Part shown: positions 42,042 through 50,409 of the stretch, one piece after another
How the letters are laid out: each line of letters opens with the position of its first letter
Position numbering within the stretch: position 1 is the stretch's first letter
NCBI GenBank assembly: GCA_947626995.1
Contig: CANQUI010000007.1
Coordinates: 1-52,910, forward strand
Length of the DNA: 52,910 bases
Reading direction: 5' to 3'
Source: an uncultured Eisenbergiella sp.
GTDB taxonomy: Bacteria; Bacillota; Clostridia; Lachnospirales; Lachnospiraceae
Notes under the pieces: model-generated
The model's database searches: none
Seen by the model: only the letters and a program-made list of their open reading frames with translations
What the model was told of the DNA's origin: nothing
Made by a program: the position numbers and the translations under genes

Positions 42042-42073
42042 ATTGAAAAAAAGCGACCCGGCTCATTTTTCAA
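42042..42073 (-). other. Stem-loop in gntR-clpC leader
   Basis: GATTGAAAAA and TTTTTCAATC form a 10-bp stem around a GC-rich loop in the 5' untranslated region. Confidence 0.4.
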
Positions 42074-42095
42074 TCTCTCTCCTTCTTTTGCAGTT

Positions 42096-42121
42096 TGTTC
42101 TATAAATAATATAACAGAACA
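42096..42121. promoter_or_regulatory. Candidate GntR operator over the gntR-clpC -10
   Basis: Inverted repeat TGTTCT-N14-AGAACA (TATA inside on both sides) lies directly over the -10 element of the operon promoter. This is the position expected for autorepression by a GntR protein. Confidence 0.6.
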
Positions 42122-42136
42122 TCACCCATCCGTCAA
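42108..42136 (-). promoter_or_regulatory. Promoter of gntR-clpC-radA
   Basis: TTGACG, 17 bases, TATATT on the minus strand. Confidence 0.75.
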
Positions 42137-42172
42137 GGAAAAACAAGCTCTGCCCGTATGTCTTACCGATTC

Positions 42173-42212
42173 AAAAGACCGGCTCCTGCGTGACGGCACG
42201 ATCCGGTCTTTT
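42173..42212 (-). terminator. Terminator of the SH3 membrane protein gene
   Basis: AAAAGACCGG pairs with CCGGTCTTTT around a 20-base loop, 28 bases after the stop. It also faces the gntR promoter. Confidence 0.65.
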
Positions 42213-42239
42213 TCTCCCTTGTCTTCTTATGATCCGGCT

Positions 42240-43475
42240 TTATTTCAGATCCAGAAATTCAAATTCCAGATCGTCGTCATCCAGAAAATTCTTGGACTGC
42301 CAGTTCTTCTCTCCCTGAGATTTGGATGTTTTTTTGCTGCGGCGCACAGGCTCGTCGTCTTCCTCGTCGTCGTCCTCATCCTCGTCCTCTTCATACCGGG
42401 CGCGCCGGGAGGACTGTTTTTTCTTTACGGATTTTTTGGCCGACCGGCGGGAACGTCTGACCTCTTCCTCGTCGTCGTCCTCGTCATCCTCGTCATCCTC
42501 ATCGTCTTCGTCGTCTTCATCCTCATCCTCGTCATCGTCCTCGTCGTCACGGGAGGATCTTCTGGAAAAGAGACGTCTTCTTCTGGGATGCTCGTCCTCG
42601 TCGTCGTCCTCATCGTCGTCCTCCTCGTCGTCGTCCTCATCCTCGTCCTCGTCGTCCTCATACTCCTCATCCTCGTCGCTGTAAGCGCCCTTTAACTTGA
42701 TGATGAGAATGGTCATTACAACGATCAGTACAAGAATGACGGCCGCCATCACAAGGATGACCAGACAAAGCCGGCCGGTCTGTTCTTCCAGCAGATCCGA
42801 ATCCCCCTGACCGGCCTGGTTCTGTTGGATCAGATCCGGGACGCTGTATCGGGTTCCCATTGTATTGTCATGCAGAAACCATCCGCTGCCGCCGTTATCG
42901 TCGGTCTCATAAGCCACATAAAATTCGTCCGCAGGGGTTTCGGGCACGGGAACTTCCGGAACCGTTTCCTCCGGCTGGGGCTCTTCTGCCTCCACAGGAG
43001 CCACCTCGGTCTCATGGGCTTCTACCATATCGGAACGGACAAAACCGGTCACCGTACTGCCGTCGCTTTCATAACTCACCTCATACCAGGTCGCGCCGCT
43101 GTCATCCTGCTTTTCACCGGTCACAGTCAGTTCCGTCCCCCGGGTAACCCGGCCGACCTTCCCCGCGCCGGTTCCGGCATCGCTGCGTACGTTCACGCTG
43201 TCCTCCGTTACGGTGGCGCTGGTGACGGCATAGGCTGCCGCGCCGCCCGCGTCGCCTTCCTCTGCGGGCTGTTGTGCTTCCGGTGCGTCCTGGGGCTGTT
43301 CCACATTTTCCCCTTCGCCTTCCTGCGCCTCTCCGCCTCCGGTGGGCAGCGAGGTCCCGCCGGGATTACTGCTCAAGGGCACCGCGTTTACCAAAACCGG
43401 GCAGGCAAAGAAGAGATACAGCGCTGCCAGAAGACCGCACAGAGGCCTGACCGTCTTTCGTAAATTCTTTTTCAT
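42240..43475 (-). CDS. SH3-domain membrane protein with polyampholyte tail
   Basis: A 411-residue protein. Signal peptide (about 1-31), a disordered Glu/Pro region, a bacterial SH3 domain (about 84-152: VTEDSVNVRSDAGTGAGKVG, WYEVSYESDGSTVTGFVRSDMV), an extracellular linker, one TM helix (about 236-260) and a cytoplasmic tail of 150 residues in which long Asp/Glu runs alternate with Arg/Lys/Ser blocks, ending DDDDLEFEFLDLK. The SH3b part should bind the cell wall; the tail is low-complexity and could hold nucleic acid or metal, or take part in condensates. CAGGAGC precedes ATG 43475. Downstream of purD on the same strand but with 77 bases between. Confidence 0.75.
   Translation of the reverse strand: MKKNLRKTVRPLCGLLAALYLFFACPVLVNAVPLSSNPGGTSLPTGGGEAQEGEGENVEQPQDAPEAQQPAEEGDAGGAAAYAVTSATVTEDSVNVRSDAGTGAGKVGRVTRGTELTVTGEKQDDSGATWYEVSYESDGSTVTGFVRSDMVEAHETEVAPVEAEEPQPEETVPEVPVPETPADEFYVAYETDDNGGSGWFLHDNTMGTRYSVPDLIQQNQAGQGDSDLLEEQTGRLCLVILVMAAVILVLIVVMTILIIKLKGAYSDEDEEYEDDEDEDEDDDEEDDDEDDDEDEHPRRRRLFSRRSSRDDEDDDEDEDEDDEDDEDDEDDEDDDEEEVRRSRRSAKKSVKKKQSSRRARYEEDEDEDDDEEDDEPVRRSKKTSKSQGEKNWQSKNFLDDDDLEFEFLDLK
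42355..42680 (-). repeat. GTC/CTC trinucleotide-rich coding microsatellite
   Basis: Most of this stretch is built from GTC, CTC and CAT/TCG triplets that read as GAC/GAG codons (Asp, Glu) on the minus strand. Replication slippage could change tail length in steps of one residue without frame loss. Confidence 0.7.
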
Positions 43476-43552
43476 ATTCCGCTCCTGTTCTTTTTGTTTC
43501 ATTTTTCCTCTCATTCCGCCGCCGGAACGACGGCATCGCAGCCCATCAAAGA

Positions 43553-44833
43553 TTAGGCTTCCTCTATGGCTTTTCCGATATCGTGTCTCATGTATTTATT
43601 CTTAAAATCCACCCATTCGGTGGCTTCATAAGCTTTTTTGCGCGCTTCGGACAGCGTGGCGCCCAACGCCGTTATGCCAAGCACCCGTCCGCCGTTTGTA
43701 AGGATCGTCTTTTTGTCGGCGTCCAGTTTGGTCCCCGCATGAAAGCAGAAGTAGTCCTGTTTGCCGTCAAACCGCTCCAGCCCGGTGATGGGAAATCCCT
43801 TTTCATACTTCACGGGATACCCTTCGGACGCAAGCACCACACAGACCGCGGCGTTGTCCTCAAACTCCAGCTCCAGCCGGTCCAACGTGCCGTCAATACA
43901 GGCGTTGCAGACATCAATGATATCGTTTTTCATCCGGGGCAGCACCACCTGTGCCTCCGGATCCCCGAACCGGGCGTTATATTCCAGCACCCTGGGACCG
44001 TCCGGCGTCAGCATCAGGCCGAAGAAAATCACACCCTGAAACGGTCTGCCCTCCGCCGCCATGGCGTCCACCGTCGCCTGATAAATATACTTCCGGCAAT
44101 ATTCGTCCACTTCCTTTGTGTAAAAAGGAGAAGGGGAGAAATTTCCCATCCCTCCCGTATTCGGTCCCTGATCCCCGTCCAGGGCCCGTTTATGATCCTG
44201 CGCCGAGGACATGATGCGGATGGTTTTGCCATCCACAAACGACAGCACCGAGACCTCCCGTCCGGTCAGGAATTCCTCAATGACCATCCGGTTGCCGGCG
44301 GAACCGAATTTTTGCTCCGTCATAATACTGCAGACGCCTTCTTCCGCCTCCTGCAGCGTAGAACAGATCAGCACGCCCTTGCCCAGCGCCAGGCCGTCCG
44401 CCTTTAACACCACCGGGAATTTTGCCTTCGTATGCAGATATTCCAGCGCTTCCTGCGCATCGGAAAAGATCTCGTAGGCCGCGGTGGGAATATGATACTT
44501 TTTCATCAGTTCCTTGGCAAACGCCTTGCTGCCTTCCAGCACCGCCGCATTTTTGCGCGGCCCGAAAGCCCGGATTCCGGCCTCCTCCAGCGCGTCCACA
44601 AGACCGCCCACCAGCGGATCGTCCATCCCGACGATCACCAGATCTATGGCCTTTTCCTTTGCAAACGCCACGATCCGGTCAAATTCCATGGCGCCGATGG
44701 GCACGCAGCCGGCGATCTGCGCGATCCCCGCATTTCCGGGCGCGCAATAGATCTCCTCCACCTTTTTGCTCTTTGCCACGGCAGCCGCGATGGCATGTTC
44801 CCTTCCGCCGCTTCCAACGATCAATACCTTCAT
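43553..44833 (-). CDS. purD: Phosphoribosylamine-glycine ligase
   Basis: GARS, second step of purine synthesis, 426 residues. ATP-grasp enzyme with GSGGREHAIA at the N-terminus, KADGLALGKGV (ATP grasp), GDQGPNTGGMG, EYNARFGDPEAQ (metal-binding). Its ATG overlaps the purN stop (ATGA). It is the last gene of purE-purM-purN-purD. Confidence 0.97.
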   Translation of the reverse strand: MKVLIVGSGGREHAIAAAVAKSKKVEEIYCAPGNAGIAQIAGCVPIGAMEFDRIVAFAKEKAIDLVIVGMDDPLVGGLVDALEEAGIRAFGPRKNAAVLEGSKAFAKELMKKYHIPTAAYEIFSDAQEALEYLHTKAKFPVVLKADGLALGKGVLICSTLQEAEEGVCSIMTEQKFGSAGNRMVIEEFLTGREVSVLSFVDGKTIRIMSSAQDHKRALDGDQGPNTGGMGNFSPSPFYTKEVDEYCRKYIYQATVDAMAAEGRPFQGVIFFGLMLTPDGPRVLEYNARFGDPEAQVVLPRMKNDIIDVCNACIDGTLDRLELEFEDNAAVCVVLASEGYPVKYEKGFPITGLERFDGKQDYFCFHAGTKLDADKKTILTNGGRVLGITALGATLSEARKKAYEATEWVDFKNKYMRHDIGKAIEEA

Positions 44834-45453
44834 CTGATCTTAACCCTTCTTTCCTCTACCGTAACCCTGCCGTTTGCGATCAGATCAATCGCCTGAGGCA
44901 GAATCTGCCATTCCGCTTCTTCCATCACCCTTTGCTGCAGCGATTTGGCCGTATCCTCCGGATGCACCTCCACCGCCTTTTGCAAAAGGATGGGCCCCGT
45001 ATCCATCCCGGCGTCCACAAAGTGAACGGTGGCCCCCGTCACCTTGACGCCGCGGGCCAGCACCGCCTCGTGAACCCGCAGGCCGTAATATCCCACGCCG
45101 CAAAAGGACGGGATCAGCGACGGATGAATGTTGATGATGCGGTTTGGAAACGCCTCCACCAAAGCCGGGGGAATCGCCACCAGAAAGCCCGCCAGGACAA
45201 TCAGATCCGGAGCAAGCTGCCTGACCGTCTGGGTAAACGCCTCATAAAACGCCTCCCGTTTGTCAAACGAGCCGGGGGAGAGGCACATAGAGCAGATTCC
45301 CCGATCTTTGGCCCGCTGCAGGGCGTACGCGCCTGCGTTGTTGCTGATGACCCACTCCACCTTTGCGTTGGTGATCCTCCCGGTATCGATGGCGTCCAAA
45401 ATCGCCTGAAGATTCGTACCGCCGCCGGAAACGCACACAAGCACCTTTAACAT
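44830..45453 (-). CDS. purN: Phosphoribosylglycinamide formyltransferase
   Basis: Formyl-THF-dependent GAR transformylase, third step. 207 residues: [13 protein letters not shown] (phosphate loop), the catalytic Asn-His-Asp set in [15 protein letters not shown] and [14 protein letters not shown]. Its start lies seven bases inside the purM 3' end, after GGGAG. The HPSL motif replaces HPSLLP as in several Firmicutes. Confidence 0.96.
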   Translation of the reverse strand: MLKVLVCVSGGGTNLQAILDAIDTGRITNAKVEWVISNNAGAYALQRAKDRGICSMCLSPGSFDKREAFYEAFTQTVRQLAPDLIVLAGFLVAIPPALVEAFPNRIINIHPSLIPSFCGVGYYGLRVHEAVLARGVKVTGATVHFVDAGMDTGPILLQKAVEVHPEDTAKSLQQRVMEEAEWQILPQAIDLIANGRVTVEERRVKIR

Positions 45454-46472
45454 AAATCGACTCCCTTTTCTCCCGCCTCAACGGATCCGATCACACAGGC
45501 GCGCTCGCCTGCCTCCAAAAGAGCCTGTATCGTCCGCCCGGCATCGTCCGGACGCACGGCGACGACCATGCCGATCCCCATATTGTAGGTATTGTACATG
45601 ATCCGCTCCTCGATCTTACCCTGTCTTTCCAAAAGCCGGAAAATGGACGGCACTTCATAGCTGTCCTTTTGGATAATCGCGCGCGTGCCTTCCCGGAGCA
45701 TGCGGGGCACATTCTCATAAAATCCCCCGCCCGTAATATGGCTGCACGCCTGTATCCTCACGCCGGCGTCCTTTACGGCCTTCAGCGCTTTTACATAAAT
45801 CCTGGTCGGAGCAAGCAGCGTCTCCCCCAGGGTACTTCCCAATTCGTCGTAATAGGTTCCCAGGCTCTTTGGCGTCATTTCAAACACGCTGCGCACAAGG
45901 GAAAACCCGTTGGAATGTACACCGGAACTGGCGATCCCGATCAGCACATCTCCGGGCTGCAGATCGGCGCCGGTGATCAGATCCTTTTCATCCACCACGC
46001 CCACCGCAAAGCCCGCCAGATCGTATTCCTCTTCCGGGTAAAAACCGGGCATTTCCGCCGTCTCGCCGCCGATCAGGGCCGCGCCCGCCTGTAAGCATCC
46101 GTCCGCCACGCCCTTGACGATGGTGGCGATTTTCTCCGGACGGTTTTTGCCGCAGGCGATATAATCCAGGAAAAACAGCGGCTCGCCGCCCGCGCAGGCA
46201 ATATCGTTGACGCACATGGCCACACAATCAATGCCCACCGTATCGTGCCTGTCCATCAGAAACGCCAGCTTTAATTTCGTACCCACGCCGTCCGTTCCGG
46301 AAACCAGAGTGGGTTTTTCCATCTTTTTGAAGCGTTCCATGGAAAAGGCACCGGAAAAACCGCCGATGCCGCCCAATACTTCCGGACGCATGGTGTTTTT
46401 CACATATTGTTTCATCAGTTCCACCGAGCGATAGCCGGCTTCAATATCCACGCCCGAACTCTTATAATCCAT
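45447..46472 (-). CDS. purM: Phosphoribosylformylglycinamidine cyclo-ligase
   Basis: AIR synthetase, fifth step, closing the imidazole ring of the FGAM made by PurL. 341 residues, normal length; [19 protein letters not shown] at the start, [13 protein letters not shown] (ATP), [53 protein letters not shown]. Second gene of the purEMND unit, 35 bases after purE. Confidence 0.97.
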   Translation of the reverse strand: MDYKSSGVDIEAGYRSVELMKQYVKNTMRPEVLGGIGGFSGAFSMERFKKMEKPTLVSGTDGVGTKLKLAFLMDRHDTVGIDCVAMCVNDIACAGGEPLFFLDYIACGKNRPEKIATIVKGVADGCLQAGAALIGGETAEMPGFYPEEEYDLAGFAVGVVDEKDLITGADLQPGDVLIGIASSGVHSNGFSLVRSVFEMTPKSLGTYYDELGSTLGETLLAPTRIYVKALKAVKDAGVRIQACSHITGGGFYENVPRMLREGTRAIIQKDSYEVPSIFRLLERQGKIEERIMYNTYNMGIGMVVAVRPDDAGRTIQALLEAGERACVIGSVEAGEKGVDLC

Positions 46473-46507
46473 ACCTACCTCCGCTGTGTATTCGTCATCC
46501 GTCCGCT

Positions 46508-47014
46508 TTATTTTGCATAGGTTTTCCAGCCGCTCTCCTGCAGCCGTTCATCCTTCTTCTCCACGCCTTCCTTCATGCTCCGGCCGTACTCTTTTAATTT
46601 GGAAAGAAGCTGCGGATCGGAAACCGAAAGAATCCTCGCCGCCAGAAGGCCCGCATTGGCGCCGCCGTTGATCGCCACGGTGGCCACCGGAATCCCGGAG
46701 GGCATCTGTACAATGGAATACAGGGAATCTCTCCCGCCCAGGGATGTGGTGTGCATGGGAATCCCGATGACAGGCATCGGAAACAGAGCCGCGCACATGC
46801 CCGGCAGATGCGCCGCCATACCCGCGCCCGCGATGATCACCTTGATCCCGCGCGATTCCGCGGTCCTGGCGTATTCGAAAAACGTCTCCGGCATCCGGTG
46901 TGCGGAAATGATGCGCATTTCATAGGAAATACCGAACTGGTCCAGAATATCCGCGGCCTTTGCCATCACCGGCATATCGGAGTCGCTGCCCATCACAATA
47001 CTGACCTGCGCCAT
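46508..47014 (-). CDS. purE: 5-(carboxyamino)imidazole ribonucleotide mutase
   Basis: Converts N5-CAIR to CAIR (or AIR + CO2 directly in class II enzymes). 168 residues: [12 protein letters not shown] at the N-terminus, SAHRMPE (catalytic His), [11 protein letters not shown] and [11 protein letters not shown]. No purK is in the operon or window, so whether this is class I with purK elsewhere or a class II form is open. GGGAGGAGA precedes the ATG, which begins the purEMND unit. Confidence 0.95.
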   Translation of the reverse strand: MAQVSIVMGSDSDMPVMAKAADILDQFGISYEMRIISAHRMPETFFEYARTAESRGIKVIIAGAGMAAHLPGMCAALFPMPVIGIPMHTTSLGGRDSLYSIVQMPSGIPVATVAINGGANAGLLAARILSVSDPQLLSKLKEYGRSMKEGVEKKDERLQESGWKTYAK

Positions 47015-47060
47015 ATCTTATCTCCTCCCTGCTGTCTGAAAACACTTTGATACATGATAC

Positions 47061-47089
47061 AGTGTACTAAAATTTGTCCGGCATTGCAA
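47061..47089 (-). promoter_or_regulatory. Promoter of purEMND
   Basis: TTGCAA, 17 bases, TACACT on the minus strand. No purine riboswitch core is visible in the roughly 40-base leader. Confidence 0.55.
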
Positions 47090-47096
47090 GGGAAAA

Positions 47097-49160
47097 TTAT
47101 CCGCTGTAAAACGGCAGATTCAGCTCCTGCGTCCCCTCCAGCACAAACCGGCCGTCCCGGATCAGATCGATCCGCGTCCCGTCCGCCTTCACCGCCGTCA
47201 CCTCTCCCAACTCCTCATAGGGAATGGTAATGTCCGTATGGCAGTTGAAATACGCTTTCTCAAAGTCCTTGCAGCGCAGCGCGGAGACCTCGTTCTCCCT
47301 GGCCACGAGGGCTTTTCCGTTCGGATTATAGGTCATCCGTTCCTCCTCATGGCTGTAACAGGTGTCCCCCACCGCAAAATGGGGGCCCATCTTTTCCGCA
47401 ATCAGAATCGGCATCCGGTCCAGGATCCCGTATCGTTTTGCGGTCATAAAGGCGGCGGTATTGGTCCCGATGGCAAATTCCCCCAGCGGGAGCGTTTTAT
47501 GATGATGCAGCACCTTGTCCTCCAGCAGCTTCTTTCCCTCCTGGGGACGTTCAAAATTCGCGCATCCGTAATCTGCGATCATCCCGTCCCGGAAGGTAAG
47601 CTCCAGATCCAGATAGCGGATGCCGTTTAAATACACGCAAGGCACATGCAAAAGCCCCTGCGTGCCCGCAAGCTGCGGCGAGGTAAACACTTCCCCCACC
47701 GGGATATTCACATCCGCCAGACAGTTTTCAAAGTTCGTCTCTTGCTGCGGGTCCTTTAACTTATGCAGCATGATCTTTAAGTCCGTCCGGTTTTGATTTT
47801 TTCCCTTCACCTCTACCCAGGCCGCCTGATCCAACGCGTCGATGAGCGTTTGCTGCATGATCTCATATCGTCTAGTATCCAGCGTATTGACCGCCGCAAT
47901 CGCGTCAAAGATCGCCGGATACTCCTCCCCGATCTGGGGTATCGGGAAGGCAATAATCGTAAAGCTGCGCTCCCAGGGATCCATATAGTCGTTGGCCTGC
48001 ATGTCCGCCCGGTTCTGGTATTCCACCGACAGCTTCTCCTGTCTTTTCGACAGCGTCAGCCTTTCCTTCTTTCTCTCCGGCTCAAAGGGAACCTCTCCGA
48101 AGCTTTCGATCACCGCCGGCCCCGCCTGCGAGGTCGCCTTCCTTCGGTATTTCTCCCAGGCGTTTTTGCGGCACTCCAGCTTGTGATTCACAAATTGCCG
48201 GTCCAGATAGAGGGCCTGATCGTGTTCATGGTCATATTCAAACTGCCGGTTCACCCAGCCTCCGAAAAAGCCGTTCTTCGAAACGCTTCTGCCCGCCAGG
48301 AAACTGGAGGGCGCCCGGTAGATCACCGGCTGTAGCCCCATCTTCCGGAAATTCTTTACCGCCTCCCGGACGATCCTTTCAAATCCCAGCGGATAACGCA
48401 GATTTACGGAACATTTCCGGTCCAGCCGCTTTTTGGCCAGCTCAAACCCCCTTTGAAATCCTCCGGTATACGCGTCCGCGATGCGCCGGATCGTTTCCTC
48501 AGGCAGCGCGTTGAGATGTTCCGCCGTCTTCCACTGATCGTCCGTAATATATTCGCCGTAATAAAACAGATAACGAATATCGGACAGATCGCTCTCCTCC
48601 AAAATCCGGAGCGCGAAATTTCGTTCCCAGTCCACACTGTCGGCGACCGCCCGTTCCATGATCGGTTCCATATAATCGCTGGCGAACCAGTAATAAATCT
48701 TCCTGACGGTTTCCCACGCGGGAACGCCGCCTTCCTCTGTAAAGGCGCTGCAAAAAGCGCCGTAAATCTCCAGAAACAGTTCCATGCGGATGGTCACCGC
48801 TTCCAGATCCTGCTCGTAGACAAACGCGGGAAGGCTGTGCAGCTCCGCGCTCAGCGCGCACAGGATCCGGCCGTAATCGCGCCCCAACTTTTGCACGGCA
48901 AACGTGGGATTGGCATAGCTTGTTTCATAGTTTTTTCCCACCAGATCGATGAAACAGGCCTCATTGTGGCGCGTAAGCGTGGACAGATCCGCTTTTTTAA
49001 GCGCCCCGGAGGCAATCCATTCGTATTCCTCCGCCATGACGGTAAGATACGCCGCGCTTTCCGCAAAAAAAGGCCGGAACCGCTTTTCCGTTTCCTGCTG
49101 CCCTGCGATCTGCCCGATCCGGCCCAGCGCCAAATCATATCGTTCTTCTATCACCGTCAT
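47097..49160 (-). CDS. M29-family aminopeptidase with long N-terminal extension
   Basis: Metalloaminopeptidase of the thermophilic-aminopeptidase (M29) family. The probable metal and catalytic residues are Glu490 (VGEVFTSP), Glu561 (GEFAIGTNT), His594 (EKMGPHFAVG), Tyr602, and His641/Asp643 (CHTD), following the Glu-Glu-His-Tyr-His-Asp order of the family. The 687-residue chain is much longer than usual (about 400): residues 1-300 form an all-helical-looking extension I do not recognise. The ATG at 49160 overlaps the previous stop (ATGA). Last of a chain with pyrF-pyrE and two small membrane proteins, from which it is probably expressed. Confidence 0.88.
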   Translation of the reverse strand: MTVIEERYDLALGRIGQIAGQQETEKRFRPFFAESAAYLTVMAEEYEWIASGALKKADLSTLTRHNEACFIDLVGKNYETSYANPTFAVQKLGRDYGRILCALSAELHSLPAFVYEQDLEAVTIRMELFLEIYGAFCSAFTEEGGVPAWETVRKIYYWFASDYMEPIMERAVADSVDWERNFALRILEESDLSDIRYLFYYGEYITDDQWKTAEHLNALPEETIRRIADAYTGGFQRGFELAKKRLDRKCSVNLRYPLGFERIVREAVKNFRKMGLQPVIYRAPSSFLAGRSVSKNGFFGGWVNRQFEYDHEHDQALYLDRQFVNHKLECRKNAWEKYRRKATSQAGPAVIESFGEVPFEPERKKERLTLSKRQEKLSVEYQNRADMQANDYMDPWERSFTIIAFPIPQIGEEYPAIFDAIAAVNTLDTRRYEIMQQTLIDALDQAAWVEVKGKNQNRTDLKIMLHKLKDPQQETNFENCLADVNIPVGEVFTSPQLAGTQGLLHVPCVYLNGIRYLDLELTFRDGMIADYGCANFERPQEGKKLLEDKVLHHHKTLPLGEFAIGTNTAAFMTAKRYGILDRMPILIAEKMGPHFAVGDTCYSHEEERMTYNPNGKALVARENEVSALRCKDFEKAYFNCHTDITIPYEELGEVTAVKADGTRIDLIRDGRFVLEGTQELNLPFYSG

Positions 49161-49477
49161 AAGCCGCGCACCCCCGCATACACAATAAAGCCGACGCCCA
49201 CAAGCGCCAGCAGATTCAACACAATTCCAATCCACGCAAACAGATAAAACCGGTCCTCCTCCAGCTTTGCCAGCACGCCCAGAATCAGTCCCGCCACGGA
49301 AAAAAGCAGGCACAAAAGCCCTGCGACGCCATATTTCACATAAGCGTCCCCCTGATTCAAAAACGTCAGATAAACCGCCAGAATCAGCCCCACCAGCGAC
49401 AGGGCGCCGAAAAACGCGGACAAAATGCCTTTCCCGGATTCCGATTTATCGGTAAAAATATACCCTCTTCGAGCCAT
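49157..49477 (-). CDS. Small membrane protein, DUF6142-like
   Basis: A 106-residue protein with three TM helices (about 18-42, 48-67 and 77-100) after a basic start (MARRGYIFTDKSESGKGILS). It resembles small conserved Lachnospiraceae membrane proteins classed as DUF6142; no function is known. AAAGGA precedes the ATG at 49477. Its stop overlaps the aminopeptidase start, so the two are coupled, suggesting a membrane role linked to peptide processing, which is only inference. Confidence 0.75.
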   Translation of the reverse strand: MARRGYIFTDKSESGKGILSAFFGALSLVGLILAVYLTFLNQGDAYVKYGVAGLLCLLFSVAGLILGVLAKLEEDRFYLFAWIGIVLNLLALVGVGFIVYAGVRGL

Positions 49478-49517
49478 GATGCGTCCTTTCTGCCGCTTTG
49501 CAGGCTCCCTGCAAAGC

Positions 49518-49670
49518 TTAGAACAAAATCTTGCTTCTGCGCGCCAAAAGTCTGGCGCCTCCCACAATCAGCAAGACGCCGCTGACAATCCCCAGCACCA
49601 GCACGGTGACACCCACCGCAATATTGAGGGCGCCGCAGCCGCCCATGACCTTATACGTTTTTTCTTCCAT
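49518..49670 (-). CDS. 50-residue single-TM protein
   Basis: A small hydrophobic protein: MEEKTYKVMGGCGALNIAVG, one TM helix (about 14-40, VTVLVLGIVSGVLLIVGGARLL), basic C-terminus LARRSK. AAGGAG lies seven bases before the ATG. It sits between pyrE and the DUF6142-like gene in a tight series, so I take it as a real gene. No function is known. Confidence 0.65.
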   Translation of the reverse strand: MEEKTYKVMGGCGALNIAVGVTVLVLGIVSGVLLIVGGARLLARRSKILF

Positions 49671-49695
49671 TATTTGCTCCTTTCCCCAATCCGGA

Positions 49696-50373
49696 TCACT
49701 TCGCGCCATAGAGTGCATAGTATGCGTCCAGATCAGCCTTGACGGACGCGTCGATATAAACTTTGCCCCGATAAGGATGTTCATACAGATATTCGATCAC
49801 TTCCTGCATGCTTACGATGGCCTGCGCGGGAAATCCATAGGTTTCGCTGATCTCGTCCAGCGCGCTCTTTGTTGTCGTAAGCCCCCGCTCCATACGGTTT
49901 AGGGAAACCATCAGCCCCTTGATCTGTACGTTCGCCTGGGCTGTGAGGATCGGGAAGGTCTCCGCGATGGATTTGCCGGAGGTGGTCACGTCCTCAATGA
50001 TCACCACCCGGTCGTTGTCCTTTAGCCTGCTGCCCAGCAAGATACCCGTGTCCCCGTGATCCTTGGCCTCTTTGCGGTTGGAACAGTAACGCACCTCCTT
50101 TTGGTACAGCCGGCTTAACGCCATTGTCGTCGCCACGGCCAGAGGGATCCCCTTATACGCCGGTCCGAACAGCACATCGAAATCCAGCCCGTAGCGGTCG
50201 TGGATGGCCCTGGCGTAATACTCGCCCAGTCTGGTCAGTTCCGCGCCGGTCACATAGGCGCCCGCGTTCATAAAAAAGGGGGACTTCCGGCCGCTTTTGA
50301 GGGTAAAGCTCCCAAATTTCAAGACGTCGCTGTCCAGCATAAATTCAATAAATTCTTTCTTATACGCTTCCAT
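49696..50373 (-). CDS. pyrE: Orotate phosphoribosyltransferase
   Basis: Makes OMP from orotate and PRPP, 225 residues. The PRPP loop is VVIIEDVTTSGKSIAE; FGSFTLKSGRKSPFFMNAG and GPAYKGIPLAVATTMALSRL are typical of PyrE. It lies 36 bases after pyrF, so pyrF-pyrE form a unit for the last two steps of UMP synthesis. Confidence 0.96.
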   Translation of the reverse strand: MEAYKKEFIEFMLDSDVLKFGSFTLKSGRKSPFFMNAGAYVTGAELTRLGEYYARAIHDRYGLDFDVLFGPAYKGIPLAVATTMALSRLYQKEVRYCSNRKEAKDHGDTGILLGSRLKDNDRVVIIEDVTTSGKSIAETFPILTAQANVQIKGLMVSLNRMERGLTTTKSALDEISETYGFPAQAIVSMQEVIEYLYEHPYRGKVYIDASVKADLDAYYALYGAK

Positions 50374-50409
50374 TTTTCCTCCCGTCCGGCCTTTGCCGGT
50401 GTGTTTCGT

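Noticed and set aside
42355-42680. Possible CRISPR-like repeat array
   Set aside because: Triplet-based low complexity without distinct repeats and spacers; the frame reads as Asp/Glu codons of a membrane protein.
42322-42684. Poly-Ser open frame on the plus strand
   Set aside because: It is the TCG/TCC reading of the Asp/Glu microsatellite on the other strand, not a gene.
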